Shown here in pieces: positions 51,301 to 55,560 of a stretch of DNA of 64,000 nucleotides. Within the stretch, counting starts at the first letter, position 1. Each line of letters opens with the position of its first letter. The stretch is from positions 273,659,503-273,723,502 of the forward strand of contig NC_064622.1 of assembly GCF_023898315.1 (NCBI RefSeq), given 5' to 3'. The DNA comes from Schistocerca nitens. Taxonomy: Eukaryota > Arthropoda > Insecta > Orthoptera > Acrididae. The position numbers and the translations under genes are program-made. The notes beneath the pieces were generated by a model. It worked only from the letters and a program-made list of their open reading frames with translations, was not told the DNA's origin and did not search any database.

Positions 51301-53051
51301 TCCTGAACAATAAACAATTACTGTGAAATTAATGTGTCATATTATCTACGCTCAGTGAGACAATTATATAAAATACTTTTCATTTACATACAGTAATTTG
51401 TAAAATATTTTTTGCACTGTGCTAATACGTCACAGGCTTTTATTCATGCGCCATCTCCATTTACTAAACCCAGAACTGACTGGATACTGTATCAGAATTA
51501 AAACATGAAATTAAGATTTGCCATGCGAAAGAATATATTTCATAAACCATTAAATAACAATCATTATGGCACTTGAATGTAGTAAATTTGTTTTCAAAGT
51601 CTTATGACATTGAGCAAATATTTAATACTTAATTCCCAACTGTAGGAAAAAAAACAGAGAGATTTCTGGTAGAATACGTGGTGCCATATTACAAAAGTTA
51701 AAATGAGTATGGGTAACAGGGAGCTCTATGGTCAAGCTCTGTGAACTGAGGACAATTACACCATATTAGATACAAAAAGGTGGAGTGACTAAGTAGTTCT
51801 ATGTAAACAAGTAAGTTGAAATCATTAATAATCAAACTACAAAGCCCCATGGACCATATCCTTGTTATTGCAGCACTTCATATATGCATGCCCTATACTG
51901 AATGGTGCTTTTTAAAAAGCTGATAGTAAATTCCAGTACAAATACTACAGTCCTCCAACATGTTGCATTCATTTATAATTAATTAATAAGTAAAATATCA
52001 TGATAAATCCATCTACAGCAGATGTTTTGCATCTTGAAATTTACATTATGAAACATTTACCATGTAAATATCTCATGCATATTTATTTCTTCTCTCTATT
52101 CCTGCTCACAAAAATGGACTCCACTATATATAACTTCAAACTTACCACTTTCTATCAAACTTACCCCTTTCTCTGTTAGAAGCTTCGAGCTCTGCTCAAG
52201 AAACTGTGCGGCCTCATACCAGATATCAGGATGATGTCCTAAACACAAAAGACATTGTTCAAAAGCAAACATAACACGCCTTGTAATCAAAGTAGTATCC
52301 TCAGTTCGCAAAGGGTTTGATTTTTCCCATGCAATGTACTTCTTCCAGAGGTCAACCTGAAAAATAATTTAGACAGAGACAGAATAAAGCTATATATTCT
52401 CAGGTATGCAGAATGGAAAAGATAAATAATAATGCAACAGGCAAATTTTGAAAAATGATCACTGTGTTTCTAACCAAATCTCATACCAGCCAAAGGAAAC
52501 ATCTACAACAATACAGTACGCACTTTTCCAAAAATGAATTTCATCTATATACTAAAAACAACAGTGATGGTCCATAAAATATCATCTTGTTGTTACAAAC
52601 ACCACATAGTCCACACTCAAAATTTGAAGCAGCATGAACTGACTAAGATTCAGACTTCATCAAATTGATAGTGTTACATTGAAATTCAAGATAAACAAAA
52701 GTGACATAAAAGTTATAATCAAACATACTACACATACACCTTATTATCACAAATAATTTTAAGTGCCTTCACTTTTTCATGTCTAAAGCTAAATTATGAA
52801 TCAAGTAAGAGGATCACCTGCTTCAACTCTTCTGGATGGCCCATTGGAGGTATGCTAGGGCTGTTCCTATTTAGACCTCTTGTCACCGCTTCAAATTCTT
52901 TCGCTACACGGCGAGCATTCATATAGTCACGACTACGTTCCATAGACATCTTTTCTGCGATGATTGGATTAATGTTTTGTTCAAAGTTAATATAGTCCTT
53001 CCACAACTGTTCAATATTCACCATAGGATTTATTACCCCTCTCTGATAAAC
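12328..53051 (-). CDS. su(f): Suppressor of forked / CSTF3 (CstF-77), 3' ten exons, N-terminus outside window
   Basis: Subunit 3 of the nuclear cleavage stimulation factor, which recognises GU-rich downstream elements with CstF-64 and CstF-50 during pre-mRNA 3'-end processing. Ten minus-strand exons join in phase: 53051-52818, 52356-52165, 51302-51111, 38691-38445, 38347-38278, 37303-37207, 37119-37031, 36869-36697, 30023-29889 and 12566-12328. They encode about 555 residues; human CSTF3 has about 717, so roughly 150-200 N-terminal residues are missing to the right. HAT-repeat sequence is nearly identical to the animal family ([76 protein letters not shown]). The proline-rich segment PIPPAAAQ to [10 protein letters not shown] corresponds to the CstF-64-binding tail, and the protein ends [12 protein letters not shown]. 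All nine visible introns have GT donors and AG acceptors. Family assignment is from recalled sequence and is very secure. In Drosophila the gene is autoregulated by intronic polyadenylation; nothing here tests that. Confidence 0.96.
12990..13039 (+). repeat. Poly(A) run of about 50 bases
   Basis: Uninterrupted A after GAGACTATT. It may be the tail of an unrecognised retrotransposed sequence on the plus strand ending here, but the upstream 300 bases show no gene-like content. It lies in the last su(f) intron. Confidence 0.9.
13320..13985. repeat. Unassigned GC-richer block, possibly a solo LTR fossil
   Basis: A compositionally distinct stretch in AT-rich intronic DNA with CG-containing sequence and tandem-like CTCGACNNNC motifs at 13800-13890. 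Overlapping open frames look fortuitous. On the minus strand it carries AATAAA-type hexamers in its second half, which is why an old solo LTR is possible; no partner or internal region is seen. Confidence 0.25.
14000..16480. other. Intronic DNA without recognised gene
   Basis: 14000-15470 is AT-rich. A short stretch near 14876-14960 (TAGATTAGATTAATTTTAC and GTGAGGAGACCCTCAGGGAT) resembles the end of a common insect retroelement. 15480-16240 is markedly GC-richer, with overlapping frames on both strands and no recognised domain. Confidence 0.4.
16485..17219 (-). mobile_element. Transposase relic, DUF4817-type, 3'-truncated
   Basis: An ATG at 17062 opens a 127-codon frame: [40 protein letters not shown] and [18 protein letters not shown]. 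After a frame change it continues [20 protein letters not shown] and [12 protein letters not shown], the first catalytic acidic motif and following strand of this arthropod transposase group. Homology stops near WYGI at about 16485, so the C-terminal half is lost. The 5' non-coding part (17063-17219) ends CAGTACGTAAAGAAATAGG on the minus strand, three bases from the 5' end of RTE copy 1. Confidence 0.75.
17223..20503 (+). mobile_element. RTE-clade LINE, copy 1, nearly full length
   Basis: Has the same start as copy 2 minus about 20 bases (first shared bases ACCTTGCCGTTGG), a 5' region of about 290 bp, one long coding region (17515-20477) and a 3' (CAA)n tail at 20482-20503. The product has an APE-type endonuclease followed by reverse transcriptase, the RTE/BovB arrangement. 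Copies 2, 3 and 4 in this window belong to the same family. No clear target-site duplication was found. It lies in the last su(f) intron, antisense to the gene. Confidence 0.93.
17515..20477 (+). pseudogene. RTE copy 1 endonuclease/reverse transcriptase, one frameshift
   Basis: Endonuclease motifs in order: [45 protein letters not shown] and [14 protein letters not shown] motifs: [44 protein letters not shown] (about residue 510 of the second frame), [18 protein letters not shown] and [10 protein letters not shown] (intact catalytic DD). The post-RT part reads [20 protein letters not shown] and [17 protein letters not shown] one-base deletion at about 17853-17860, just after a seven-A run, shifts the frame inside the endonuclease (17515-17904 versus 17892-20477). 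Otherwise it is open throughout, so it was recently active on an insect time scale. Confidence 0.92.
20640..23400 (-). mobile_element. LINE A, jockey/CR1-like, old, with 5S-derived SINE inside
   Basis: Minus-strand frames give, from the right: [20 protein letters not shown] and [17 protein letters not shown] (linker before RT), [12 protein letters not shown] (22100-22200), [29 protein letters not shown] (FADD catalytic motif near 21340), [20 protein letters not shown] and [20 protein letters not shown] (C-terminal tail). Many stops and frame changes indicate an old copy. The insertion at 21831-22121 falls between [10 protein letters not shown] and KEI-NFPLI, inside RT motif 1. A poly(T) run at 21213-21235 expanded within it. 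The copy lies in the last su(f) intron, in gene orientation. Confidence 0.8.
21831..22121 (+). mobile_element. 5S-rRNA-derived SINE (SINE3 type)
   Basis: The 5' 95 bases follow eukaryotic 5S rRNA: CACCAGTTCCCATCAGAGCA, AAGTTGAGCACTGTCAGGCT and CACTTGGAGGGGTGAT correspond to the 5S stretch that includes the internal control region (A box, intermediate element, C box). The body then runs through GTTACTTGATTAAGAAGTAG and CTCGTAAACTGACTGACAGC to CATGATCTGTTAGGGCAGAG. Too diverged and followed by too much body to be a 5S gene. Sits inside LINE A. Confidence 0.85.
23858..25304. mobile_element. DNA element with about 80-bp terminal inverted repeats, possibly two nested elements
   Basis: The left arm (23858-23940) has ATACAGCATGTCCCAGG, AGCAAAAAAACCTAGTAAA and GGGCTCTAAAATGCATAT; the inverted right arm (25222-25304) has ATACAGTGTGTCCCAGG, AGCAAAAAAGTCTAGTAAA and GAGCTCTAAAATGCATAT. 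Inside, a second inverted pair starts ACAGTACAACCCCACTTTTA at about 24002 and, inverted, ACAGTGAAACCCCTCTTTTA at about 25203, resembling pogo/Tigger-type ends (CAGT...CCCC). No transposase motif was recognised between them; open frames at 24410-24733 and 24844-25119 match nothing I know. Confidence 0.65.
25305..26415. other. Intronic DNA without recognised gene
   Basis: AT-rich sequence with a short CA run near 25879-25891. No coding, RNA or repeat signal recognised. Confidence 0.4.
26607..26771 (-). mobile_element. tRNA-derived SINE with 13-bp target-site duplication
   Basis: On the minus strand the tRNA-like part runs GTGCTTGGGTAGCTCAGGTG (A box) to GGTCCTGAGTTCGAGTCTC (B box), ending CAGTTTTAATCTGCCAGGAA. 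Direct repeats ATGTTCTGCTATA flank it exactly at 26594-26606 and 26772-26784. The insertion lies within LINE B. Related copies are at 41650-41833 and 50178-50222. Confidence 0.92.
28984..29018 (+). repeat. (AGT)n microsatellite
   Basis: About eleven AGT units, within the 5' part of LINE B on the other strand, where it reads (ACT)n. Confidence 0.95.
29240..29888. other. Intronic DNA next to exon i
   Basis: AT-rich. A (GTT)n-like run lies at 29736-29768. No gene other than exon i is recognised; the donor side of exon i is at 29883-29888. Confidence 0.5.
29889..30023 (-). CDS. su(f): su(f) exon i
   Basis: 135 nt. Two bases complete a glycine codon, giving [21 protein letters not shown] and [20 protein letters not shown], ending LPDN plus one base before GTAAGT. 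This is the conserved CstF-64-binding tail. The next intron is about 17.3 kb. Confidence 0.94.
30024..32125. other. su(f) intron, no recognised element in its left part
   Basis: A 75-codon minus-strand frame at 30052-30279 ([20 protein letters not shown] and [20 protein letters not shown]) has a coding-like look but is not a known domain and has no clear splice link to su(f). The rest is AT-rich without signals. Confidence 0.4.
32154..32212 (+). repeat. (AT)n microsatellite, about 29 units
   Basis: Pure AT dinucleotides directly after the unit end GGGAAACATTCCACGTAGGA and a short ATAC. In other units this position holds AAAAATATATCTAAAA, so the run probably expanded from that ATATAT. Confidence 0.95.
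32452..32488 (+). ncRNA. Hammerhead-like core with stem-loop (copy 1 of 5)
   Basis: CTGATGA is followed by one unpaired base, then a perfect 6-bp hairpin (GCAACA-GTT-TGTTGC), then GAAAGC. CTGATGA...GAAA is the conserved core of hammerhead ribozymes with stem II between. A full ribozyme also needs stems I and III and a UH cleavage site, which I could not fold from the flanks. Transcription is unknown. Other copies: 32703-32731 (minus), 32949-32978 (plus), 33157-33186 (minus), 33618-33648 (plus). Confidence 0.35.
32580..33088. mobile_element. Complete foldback unit of about 509 bp
   Basis: Arms of about 175-180 bp (32580-32762 and, inverted, 32914-33088) match nearly base for base: both start GGAAACATTCCACGTNGGA and AAAAATATATCTAAAAACAA, pass GATGATGTGACTTACCAAAC and the hairpin motif at 32703-32731 / 32949-32978, and reach GGAGAGGGAAAGACGAAAGG. 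The central part holds the TCCCGGGAGCGG block and a CG/CA run. No target-site duplication could be fixed because neighbouring units abut it. Confidence 0.75.
33446..33498 (+). repeat. (GT)n microsatellite with CG end
   Basis: About 22 GT units then GCGCGCGAG. It is the inverse of the (CG)(CA) run at 32849-32880 of the foldback unit. Confidence 0.9.
33747..33788 (+). repeat. (GT)n microsatellite
   Basis: About 20 GT units, immediately followed by GAAGAAGGCATTGGCTGAAAGCTC, a decayed hairpin-GAAAGCT motif of another repeat family. Confidence 0.9.
34198..36315 (-). mobile_element. RTE-clade LINE, copy 3, 5'-truncated, with 12-bp target-site duplication
   Basis: Same family as copies 1 and 2 but on the minus strand and more diverged. 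It starts within the end of the endonuclease ([20 protein letters not shown]) and ends after the coding stop. Direct repeats AATGACAATATT flank it at 34186-34197 and 36316-36327. RT motifs remain: [29 protein letters not shown] (near 34950) and [20 protein letters not shown]. Several frame breaks and stops separate open pieces (34217-34513, 34873-35061, 35457-36086). The 35483-35792 segment is identical to copy 2. It is in sense orientation with su(f). Confidence 0.93.
36316..36520 (-). repeat. Host repeat into which RTE copy 3 inserted (right part; left part about 34150-34197)
   Basis: Across the insertion the minus strand reads ACTCAACATCTCCACTTTAT, GGTGAGCAACAATGTATCCT, TTTCATAATATTGTCATT, then after the LINE ATTCTATCCTAGATTTTCCA. 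I recall this as a continuous consensus found in many arthropod repeats (STOP-less, non-coding). It also carries a decayed hairpin motif at about 36424-36445. Confidence 0.6.
36697..36869 (-). CDS. su(f): su(f) exon h
   Basis: 173 nt. The first base completes a lysine codon, giving [20 protein letters not shown], then an acidic linker ([10 protein letters not shown]) and [20 protein letters not shown]. It leaves with one base before GTAATG. The SQMIPYKP stretch matches the family's QQMIPFQP region, the start of the C-terminal proline-rich tail. Confidence 0.93.
37031..37119 (-). CDS. su(f): su(f) exon g
   Basis: 89 nt beginning [20 protein letters not shown] and continuing [10 protein letters not shown]. 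It leaves with two bases before a GTAAGT donor. The intron between exons f and g is only 87 bp. Confidence 0.95.
37207..37303 (-). CDS. su(f): su(f) exon f
   Basis: 97 nt. Its first base completes the split codon from exon e. It encodes [20 protein letters not shown] and [12 protein letters not shown] and ends at a GTTAGT donor in phase 0. The upstream intron contains a 60-bp tandem duplication (37852-37970). Confidence 0.95.
37852..37970 (+). repeat. Recent 60-bp tandem duplication
   Basis: 59 of 60 bases are identical between 37852-37910 and 37912-37970 (both run TTTCAGCACACAGCTTTAAT through AACAGCATGCAATCCATTGT to AAAGTA). It lies in the intron between su(f) exons e and f. No mobile-element feature, so a replication-slippage or end-joining event is likely. 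Confidence 0.95.
38278..38347 (-). CDS. su(f): su(f) exon e
   Basis: 70 nt. Its first two bases complete the split codon from exon d, giving [23 protein letters not shown]. It leaves with two bases before a GTAAGT donor. Confidence 0.95.
38445..38691 (-). CDS. su(f): su(f) exon d
   Basis: 247 nt, entering in phase 0 and leaving with one base. It encodes [34 protein letters not shown] and YIDYLSHLN. The donor is GTGAGT. Its product follows DPTL of exon c exactly as in the family. Confidence 0.96.
38692..39210. other. su(f) intron, unassigned
   Basis: AT-rich intron sequence just upstream of exon d. Nothing recognised. Confidence 0.4.
39211..39352 (+). repeat. Compound (CA)n - (GA)n microsatellite
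   Basis: About 35 CA units (39211-39286, with one CAATCA break), a short spacer AAAAGCAAGCAAACAAACA, then about 24 GA units (39305-39353). Followed by a G/A-rich stretch to about 39430. The open frames over it are artefacts. Confidence 0.95.
39440..40045. other. su(f) intron, unassigned
   Basis: No domain, RNA gene or repeat end recognised. Confidence 0.4.
40050..41337 (-). mobile_element. Tc1/mariner-like element with long degenerate inverted repeats
   Basis: The left end reads TACAGAGGGGTTCGGGAAAA then GTAGACACTCTTTGATGG and AATAGAACAAAATGACATAC. The right end, inverted, reads GAAGACTCCTTCATAGTAAA and TATGGAACGAAATGACATAT. On the minus strand, frames give [40 protein letters not shown], then [20 protein letters not shown] and [20 protein letters not shown]: the catalytic core of the same arthropod transposase group as 16485-17219. 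Multiple frame breaks; the first helix-turn-helix is hardly readable. It lies in the 12.4-kb su(f) intron. Confidence 0.75.
41650..41833 (+). mobile_element. tRNA-derived SINE with 12-bp target-site duplication
   Basis: The tRNA-like part GTGCTTGGGTAGCTCAGTTG (A box) to GGTCCCGAGTTCAAGTCTCG (B box) is followed by CAGTTTTAATCTGTCAGGAA and a further TTTCATACAGCGCACACTCG to CTCATT tail lacking in the 26607-26771 copy. Direct repeats GAAATTACATTG lie at 41638-41649 and 41834-41845. Ninety-four bases separate it from the duplication of RTE copy 2. Confidence 0.92.
42250..45209 (+). pseudogene. RTE copy 2 endonuclease/reverse transcriptase, one frameshift
   Basis: Same domain order as copy 1: [44 protein letters not shown] and [10 protein letters not shown]; then [31 protein letters not shown] and [10 protein letters not shown]. 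The last has threonine for the usual alanine before the catalytic DD. The A run at about 42573-42581 has nine A where copy 1 has seven, ending the first frame (42250-42585) at TAG; the second (42588-45209, starting [20 protein letters not shown]) is then fully open. VGKG has GDWNLS where copy 1 has GDWNSS. Relative to copy 1, the conversion tract also lacks two residues (EEDKDE versus EEDVDEDE). Confidence 0.93.
43614..43923 (+). other. 310-bp tract identical to RTE copy 3 (35483-35792, inverted)
   Basis: I compared the two strands base by base: no mismatch and no gap over 310 positions. The first differences are at 43613 / 35793 (G against A) and 43924 / 35482 (G against A), with many more beyond, for example GGCAACCCAGTTCTAAGC against GGAAAACCAGATTTAAGC just upstream. 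Copy 1 differs in the tract at many positions plus a 6-base indel. Confidence 0.95.
45237..45679. other. su(f) intron, unassigned
   Basis: AT-rich sequence, no recognised signal. Confidence 0.4.
45680..47092 (+). mobile_element. Inverted-arm element carrying a deleted mariner
   Basis: The left arm 45680-45805 (GAGGTTGAAAAAAATCAG, CAGTTGCAAACCAATAGTTT, ATTTAGCCTTTGACCTAGGT) and the inverted right arm 46965-47092 (GAGGTCGAAAAAAATTAG, TAGTTGCAAACAAAAGTTCA, ATTTAGCCCTTGATCTAGGT) are clearly homologous. The CCTGAAGAAGAATATATTTT...AAAACCTAGATC character of the right arm recalls ends of Penelope-like elements (recollection only). Between them lies a mariner derivative (46235-46930). Confidence 0.6.
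46235..46930 (+). pseudogene. mariner transposase with large internal deletion
   Basis: N-terminal part: [40 protein letters not shown] and [20 protein letters not shown] (both helix-turn-helix regions). At about 46550 the frame jumps directly to [18 protein letters not shown], the region of the second catalytic aspartate, so roughly 130 residues including the first catalytic D are deleted. The second D is changed (HHEKTPAH) and the third appears as LAPCKFFLL instead of LAPCDFFLF. The 3' part continues as GTVGQMYQL...RRVF in another frame. A dead, deleted copy of the type that is often mobilised in trans. Confidence 0.75.
47093..47134 (-). repeat. Isolated terminal repeat of the 40050-41337 family
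   Basis: Inverted it reads TATACAGAGGGGTCCAGGAA then AATGTAGACTCTCTTTGATC, against TACAGAGGGGTTCGGGAAAA and GTAGACACTCTTTGATGG at 40050. It directly abuts the inverted arm ending at 47092. No partner end was found on the left near 45680. Confidence 0.6.
47290..47319 (+). repeat. (CACTT)n short tandem repeat
   Basis: Six units of CACTT/CTTCA. In intronic DNA. Confidence 0.9.
47990..49350 (+). mobile_element. LINE fragment, jockey/CR1-like, with ATACA tail
   Basis: Frames read [20 protein letters not shown], then after a frame change [14 protein letters not shown] and [15 protein letters not shown] (catalytic YADD), then [56 protein letters not shown] and [20 protein letters not shown] to a stop at 49018-49020. 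The 3' end is AATACAATACAATACAATG. The 5' two thirds (endonuclease) is missing. A few frame breaks. Same clade as LINE A. Confidence 0.8.
49429..49710 (-). mobile_element. mariner-like transposase C-terminal fragment
   Basis: An open minus-strand frame reads [40 protein letters not shown] and [20 protein letters not shown]: the end of a mariner-type DDE transposase (SPDLAPxD region, then WxKCID.xGD.). The residue at the third catalytic D position is changed (APFN). Only the last 90 residues remain. Confidence 0.6.
49728..49842 (+). repeat. (ATT)n run followed by an imperfect 44-bp tandem duplication
   Basis: ATT units at 49728-49762, then TTTTCAGTTGAGGTTACTTC and ATGTACTTTTCCATATTATT repeated about 44 bases later with a few changes (TTTTCAGTTCAGGTGACTTC). 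Confidence 0.85.
50178..50222 (-). mobile_element. 5'-truncated tRNA-derived SINE scrap
   Basis: On the minus strand, GTTCGAGTCTCGGTCGGGCA (B box) runs on to CAGTTTTAATCTGCCAGGAA. The A box half is missing. Same family as 26607-26771 and 41650-41833. Confidence 0.85.
50226..51110. other. su(f) intron, unassigned
   Basis: No recognised element. The exon c donor is at 51105-51110. Confidence 0.5.
51111..51302 (-). CDS. su(f): su(f) exon c
   Basis: 192 nt, phase 0 at both ends. It encodes [20 protein letters not shown] through EIPDIDPTL and has a GTAAGT donor. The following intron is about 12.4 kb and holds a full-length RTE LINE and several DNA transposons. Confidence 0.95.
51303..52164. other. 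su(f) intron between exons b and c
   Basis: 862 bp of AT-rich intron sequence; only splice signals at its ends are recognised. Confidence 0.6.
52165..52356 (-). CDS. su(f): su(f) exon b
   Basis: 192 nt, phase 0 at both ends. It encodes [20 protein letters not shown] through [12 protein letters not shown], followed by a perfect GTAAGT donor. It lies 461 bp upstream-spliced from exon a with no recognisable element in the intervening intron. Confidence 0.95.
52357..52817. other. su(f) intron between exons a and b
   Basis: 461 bp of AT-rich intron with no repeat recognised. Confidence 0.6.
52818..53051 (-). CDS. su(f): su(f) exon a (first visible exon)
   Basis: 234 nt, phase 0 at both ends. 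Begins [20 protein letters not shown] after a pyrimidine-rich CAG acceptor and ends EELKQ before a GTGATC donor. It contains the HAT motif [15 protein letters not shown]. In human CSTF3 this segment starts about residue 170, so at least one upstream exon is outside the window. Confidence 0.94.
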
Positions 53052-53289
53052 CTGTAATTATAAGACACTATTATTTGCAGTTATAATGTAAAGGAGGCAT
53101 GATGCCTGTTTTAGCAGTTAACACCGTTGTCACCTAACCTACCATGCATAAACACAGGGTTACTATAAATGATTCATTTGTTTTCAACATTATATATTTT
53201 GCAAAGTATTAAATGTTCAAATATGACGATGCCCTGACAAAGTGGTGACATATCAAGGAAAGAGTTTGTCTGTGTTGGAAATGTGAGAC

Positions 53290-53620
53290 CTTCCATTCAT
53301 ACAGAAAGGTAGATCGCCACAATATGAAAGTGAGGAGCACTGAAAACCTTCATGAAATTGCAGCACAAGAACAAGATTCGCTGAAGGCTAATGTTTTCTG
53401 TGCAGTGTCACGGATGAAGCTGTAGGGGCCTTTTCCTTCTGTGAGAAGACTGACAGGTACCTCTTATCTTGGTATGTTGCAGTTGCAGATGTTTTCACAA
53501 CTGACTGCTGATTTCAAGAATTTCATCTTCCAGAAAGATGAGGCACCCCCTTTTTGGAGCACCAATGTTTGTTGTTACCTAAACAACGAACTTCATTGTT
53601 GAATTCGACTTAGTAGTGAA
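53290..53620 (+). mobile_element. Transposase fragment of the DUF4817-associated group
   Basis: Frames read RSTENLHEIAAQEQDSLKAN then VFCAVSRMKL, and later LTADFKNFIFQKDEAPPF: the strand before the second catalytic residue and the QQDGAPPH motif (here QKDEAPPF) of this transposase group. Both ends are missing. It lies between su(f) exon a and the LTR fossil. Confidence 0.6.
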
Positions 53621-53754
53621 GATGATGTGGCTCTATTCCCTTTGCCCTGCATGCTGACTGGCCTATACCGTGTAACTTTTTCTGTTGGGGGTACATTAAG
53701 TATATTGTATAGCACCCTCAGTGTAAGGGTGGGGTGGTTACAAGTCAGGATGGT

Positions 53755-54290
53755 GTGAATGGGTGGTGGTGAGGTGGAGCCCAGGAGGCTCCACACAAAG
53801 GCAGCCCCAAGTGTAACAAGATATTTATTGAAACATCTGCATTGTTTGACACACTGAGTCAGTCACTGGCTGGCCTCTGAAGTCTGCTGGGCTGGGTGCC
53901 TGCAATGCTGACACGGATACTCCTCCAAGCCCTCAGTCTCTTTATGCAATCCCCACACCAGCGGTATTACTCTATCTGCTATGGCCCCAAGCAACATCCA
54001 GCTGTCGAAACCCATCACAATGAATTGCCCTTTTCTGCATTGACTGTGGACTACTGGTGTGCACGGGGAGCACTCTGCTGCCCACTGAGCAGGAGTGAGC
54101 TGTGCTGCTGGTGTTGACCTATGAAGACCAGCTACACCCTGGCACTAAGTCCGAAGAGGGACTCGGTGCTCACTGCTGTTGTCCTGCCATGGCTTCGAAC
54201 CAGTATAACTTCTACTAGCAGATCTATGTGGCAGGCCAGGTGGATGGCAGGAGCAAAGGACATGTTGTAGCACCAGTTCCCACCTTCAGA
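53755..54290 (-). repeat. 3' LTR of the Ty3/Gypsy fossil
   Basis: Matching blocks in the left copy: GGTGGAGCCCAGGAGGCTCC, AGCCCCAAGTGTAACAAG, TCAGTCACTGGCTGGCCTCT, ACACGGATACTCCTCCAAGC and GTTGTCCTGCCATGG. Divergence between the two LTRs is large by eye (a quarter or more of positions). Confidence 0.65.
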
Positions 54291-54449
54291 TTTCTGAGAA
54301 AATAGTGTCTGGGGGGAAGAATCCAGAAAGAATGTGTGGTGAAACAGGCACTGAGGTAATGATTGTCATATTTTAGTGCATGTTCTGGAACAGGATATTG
54401 TGTGTTGTCAGTATACATCCACTACCTATGTCCCTTTATTCTAACTTAT

Positions 54450-54985
54450 AACTTGTCACCCATTAGGCCTCAGTATACATTAATTTCTTCTGTCTCAGCA
54501 TTTTTTCACAGTAGCTATTCCTTTTTTCACTCTGTGTTAGTTTTCTACAGCTTTCATTTTCTGACCTGTCTATTTTTCACCCTATTCCTTTCTTCACTCA
54601 GTGTTAGTTTTCTACAGCTTTCATTTTCTGACCTGTCTATTTTTCACCATCCCCTCCCACCTTTATCACATACAATGCACTTAAGTCTTCACTCTTGTTA
54701 ACTCTACATGACGTTTTAGCAGTAATCTCTCTGTTAGATATTACCTTGTCTTCTGCCTTTAAGCTCTCATTTTCAAATCTTGCCCAGTTCAGTCTCCAAC
54801 AATCAGTCTTTCCTTCCCATCCCATCCACTAAGCCCCCCTTGACCCAGGTTCTGGGTGACTTTCCTGAACCCTACCCCTTTTCCTAAGCCTTTCCAGTCA
54901 TTTTCCTTCACCCCTTTTCCTTCCACTTCAACCCTTCTGCCAGAAGAAGGAGCCACTGGCTCTGAAAGCTTGCATGTGTAACATC

Positions 54986-55042
<57 letters not shown>
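54450..55042 (+). repeat. Non-coding repeat with hairpin and (GT)n end
   Basis: Pyrimidine-rich body with a 67-bp tandem duplication (54517-54583 and 54584-54650), then CCAGAAGAAG, a small hairpin (GAGCC-ACT-GGCTC), TGAAAGCTTGC and about 26 GT units (54989-55042). I recognise the CCAGAAGAAGGAGCC...GAAAGCTTGC passage as a repeat present in many arthropod genomes (recollection). Confidence 0.7.
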
Positions 55043-55043
<1 letters not shown>

Positions 55044-55059
55044 GAGATGTTTATATTTT

Positions 55060-55560
55060 CCCACCTCCGCATTGCAAATGTTTTGACTTTTGAGTGAAAT
55101 ACCCCGTCGATGTGCTGTTGTTTTCACGTCAATTCTAGTTTCTACCAACAGTGAGAGTTGTTTAGTTCTCGGGGTGTTGTAAAATTCCTGAATTCATCTT
55201 GTTGCTGTGCAGCCTATGAAAAGGATTGCGGAAGACTCCCAAATAAATTAGAAAGTACAGTGCAGTTTTAACACCAATATATTTCCAGGACTCTGGTGTC
55301 TGAGCCTGGTGAACTGTACCAGTTACATCACATGCGCCCAAAGTTGACATCAAACGACACAGTGTTCACAACAATCAACAAACGAGTGAGCCTACAATAC
55401 ATTTGCTCGCAACCCTAGCCAAAAAACGAGTGCCCCAAGGTGCCTGCGTGACCTCTATTTATACTTTTGTTAACAATTACCTACAATGAAAATTACAATT
55501 TTATGTAAAATCACAATTAAAAGTTAAACCGAATATGAGATACACATTGCTAAAAATTTA
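55060..55560 (-). promoter_or_regulatory. Possible promoter with TATA box of an unidentified repeat
   Basis: On the minus strand, TATAAATAGAGG lies at 55452-55463, followed about 30 bases later by a GC-richer stretch and then an open frame (55162-55353). The layout is like the promoter part of a retroelement terminal repeat or a host promoter; no partner was found. Confidence 0.3.
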
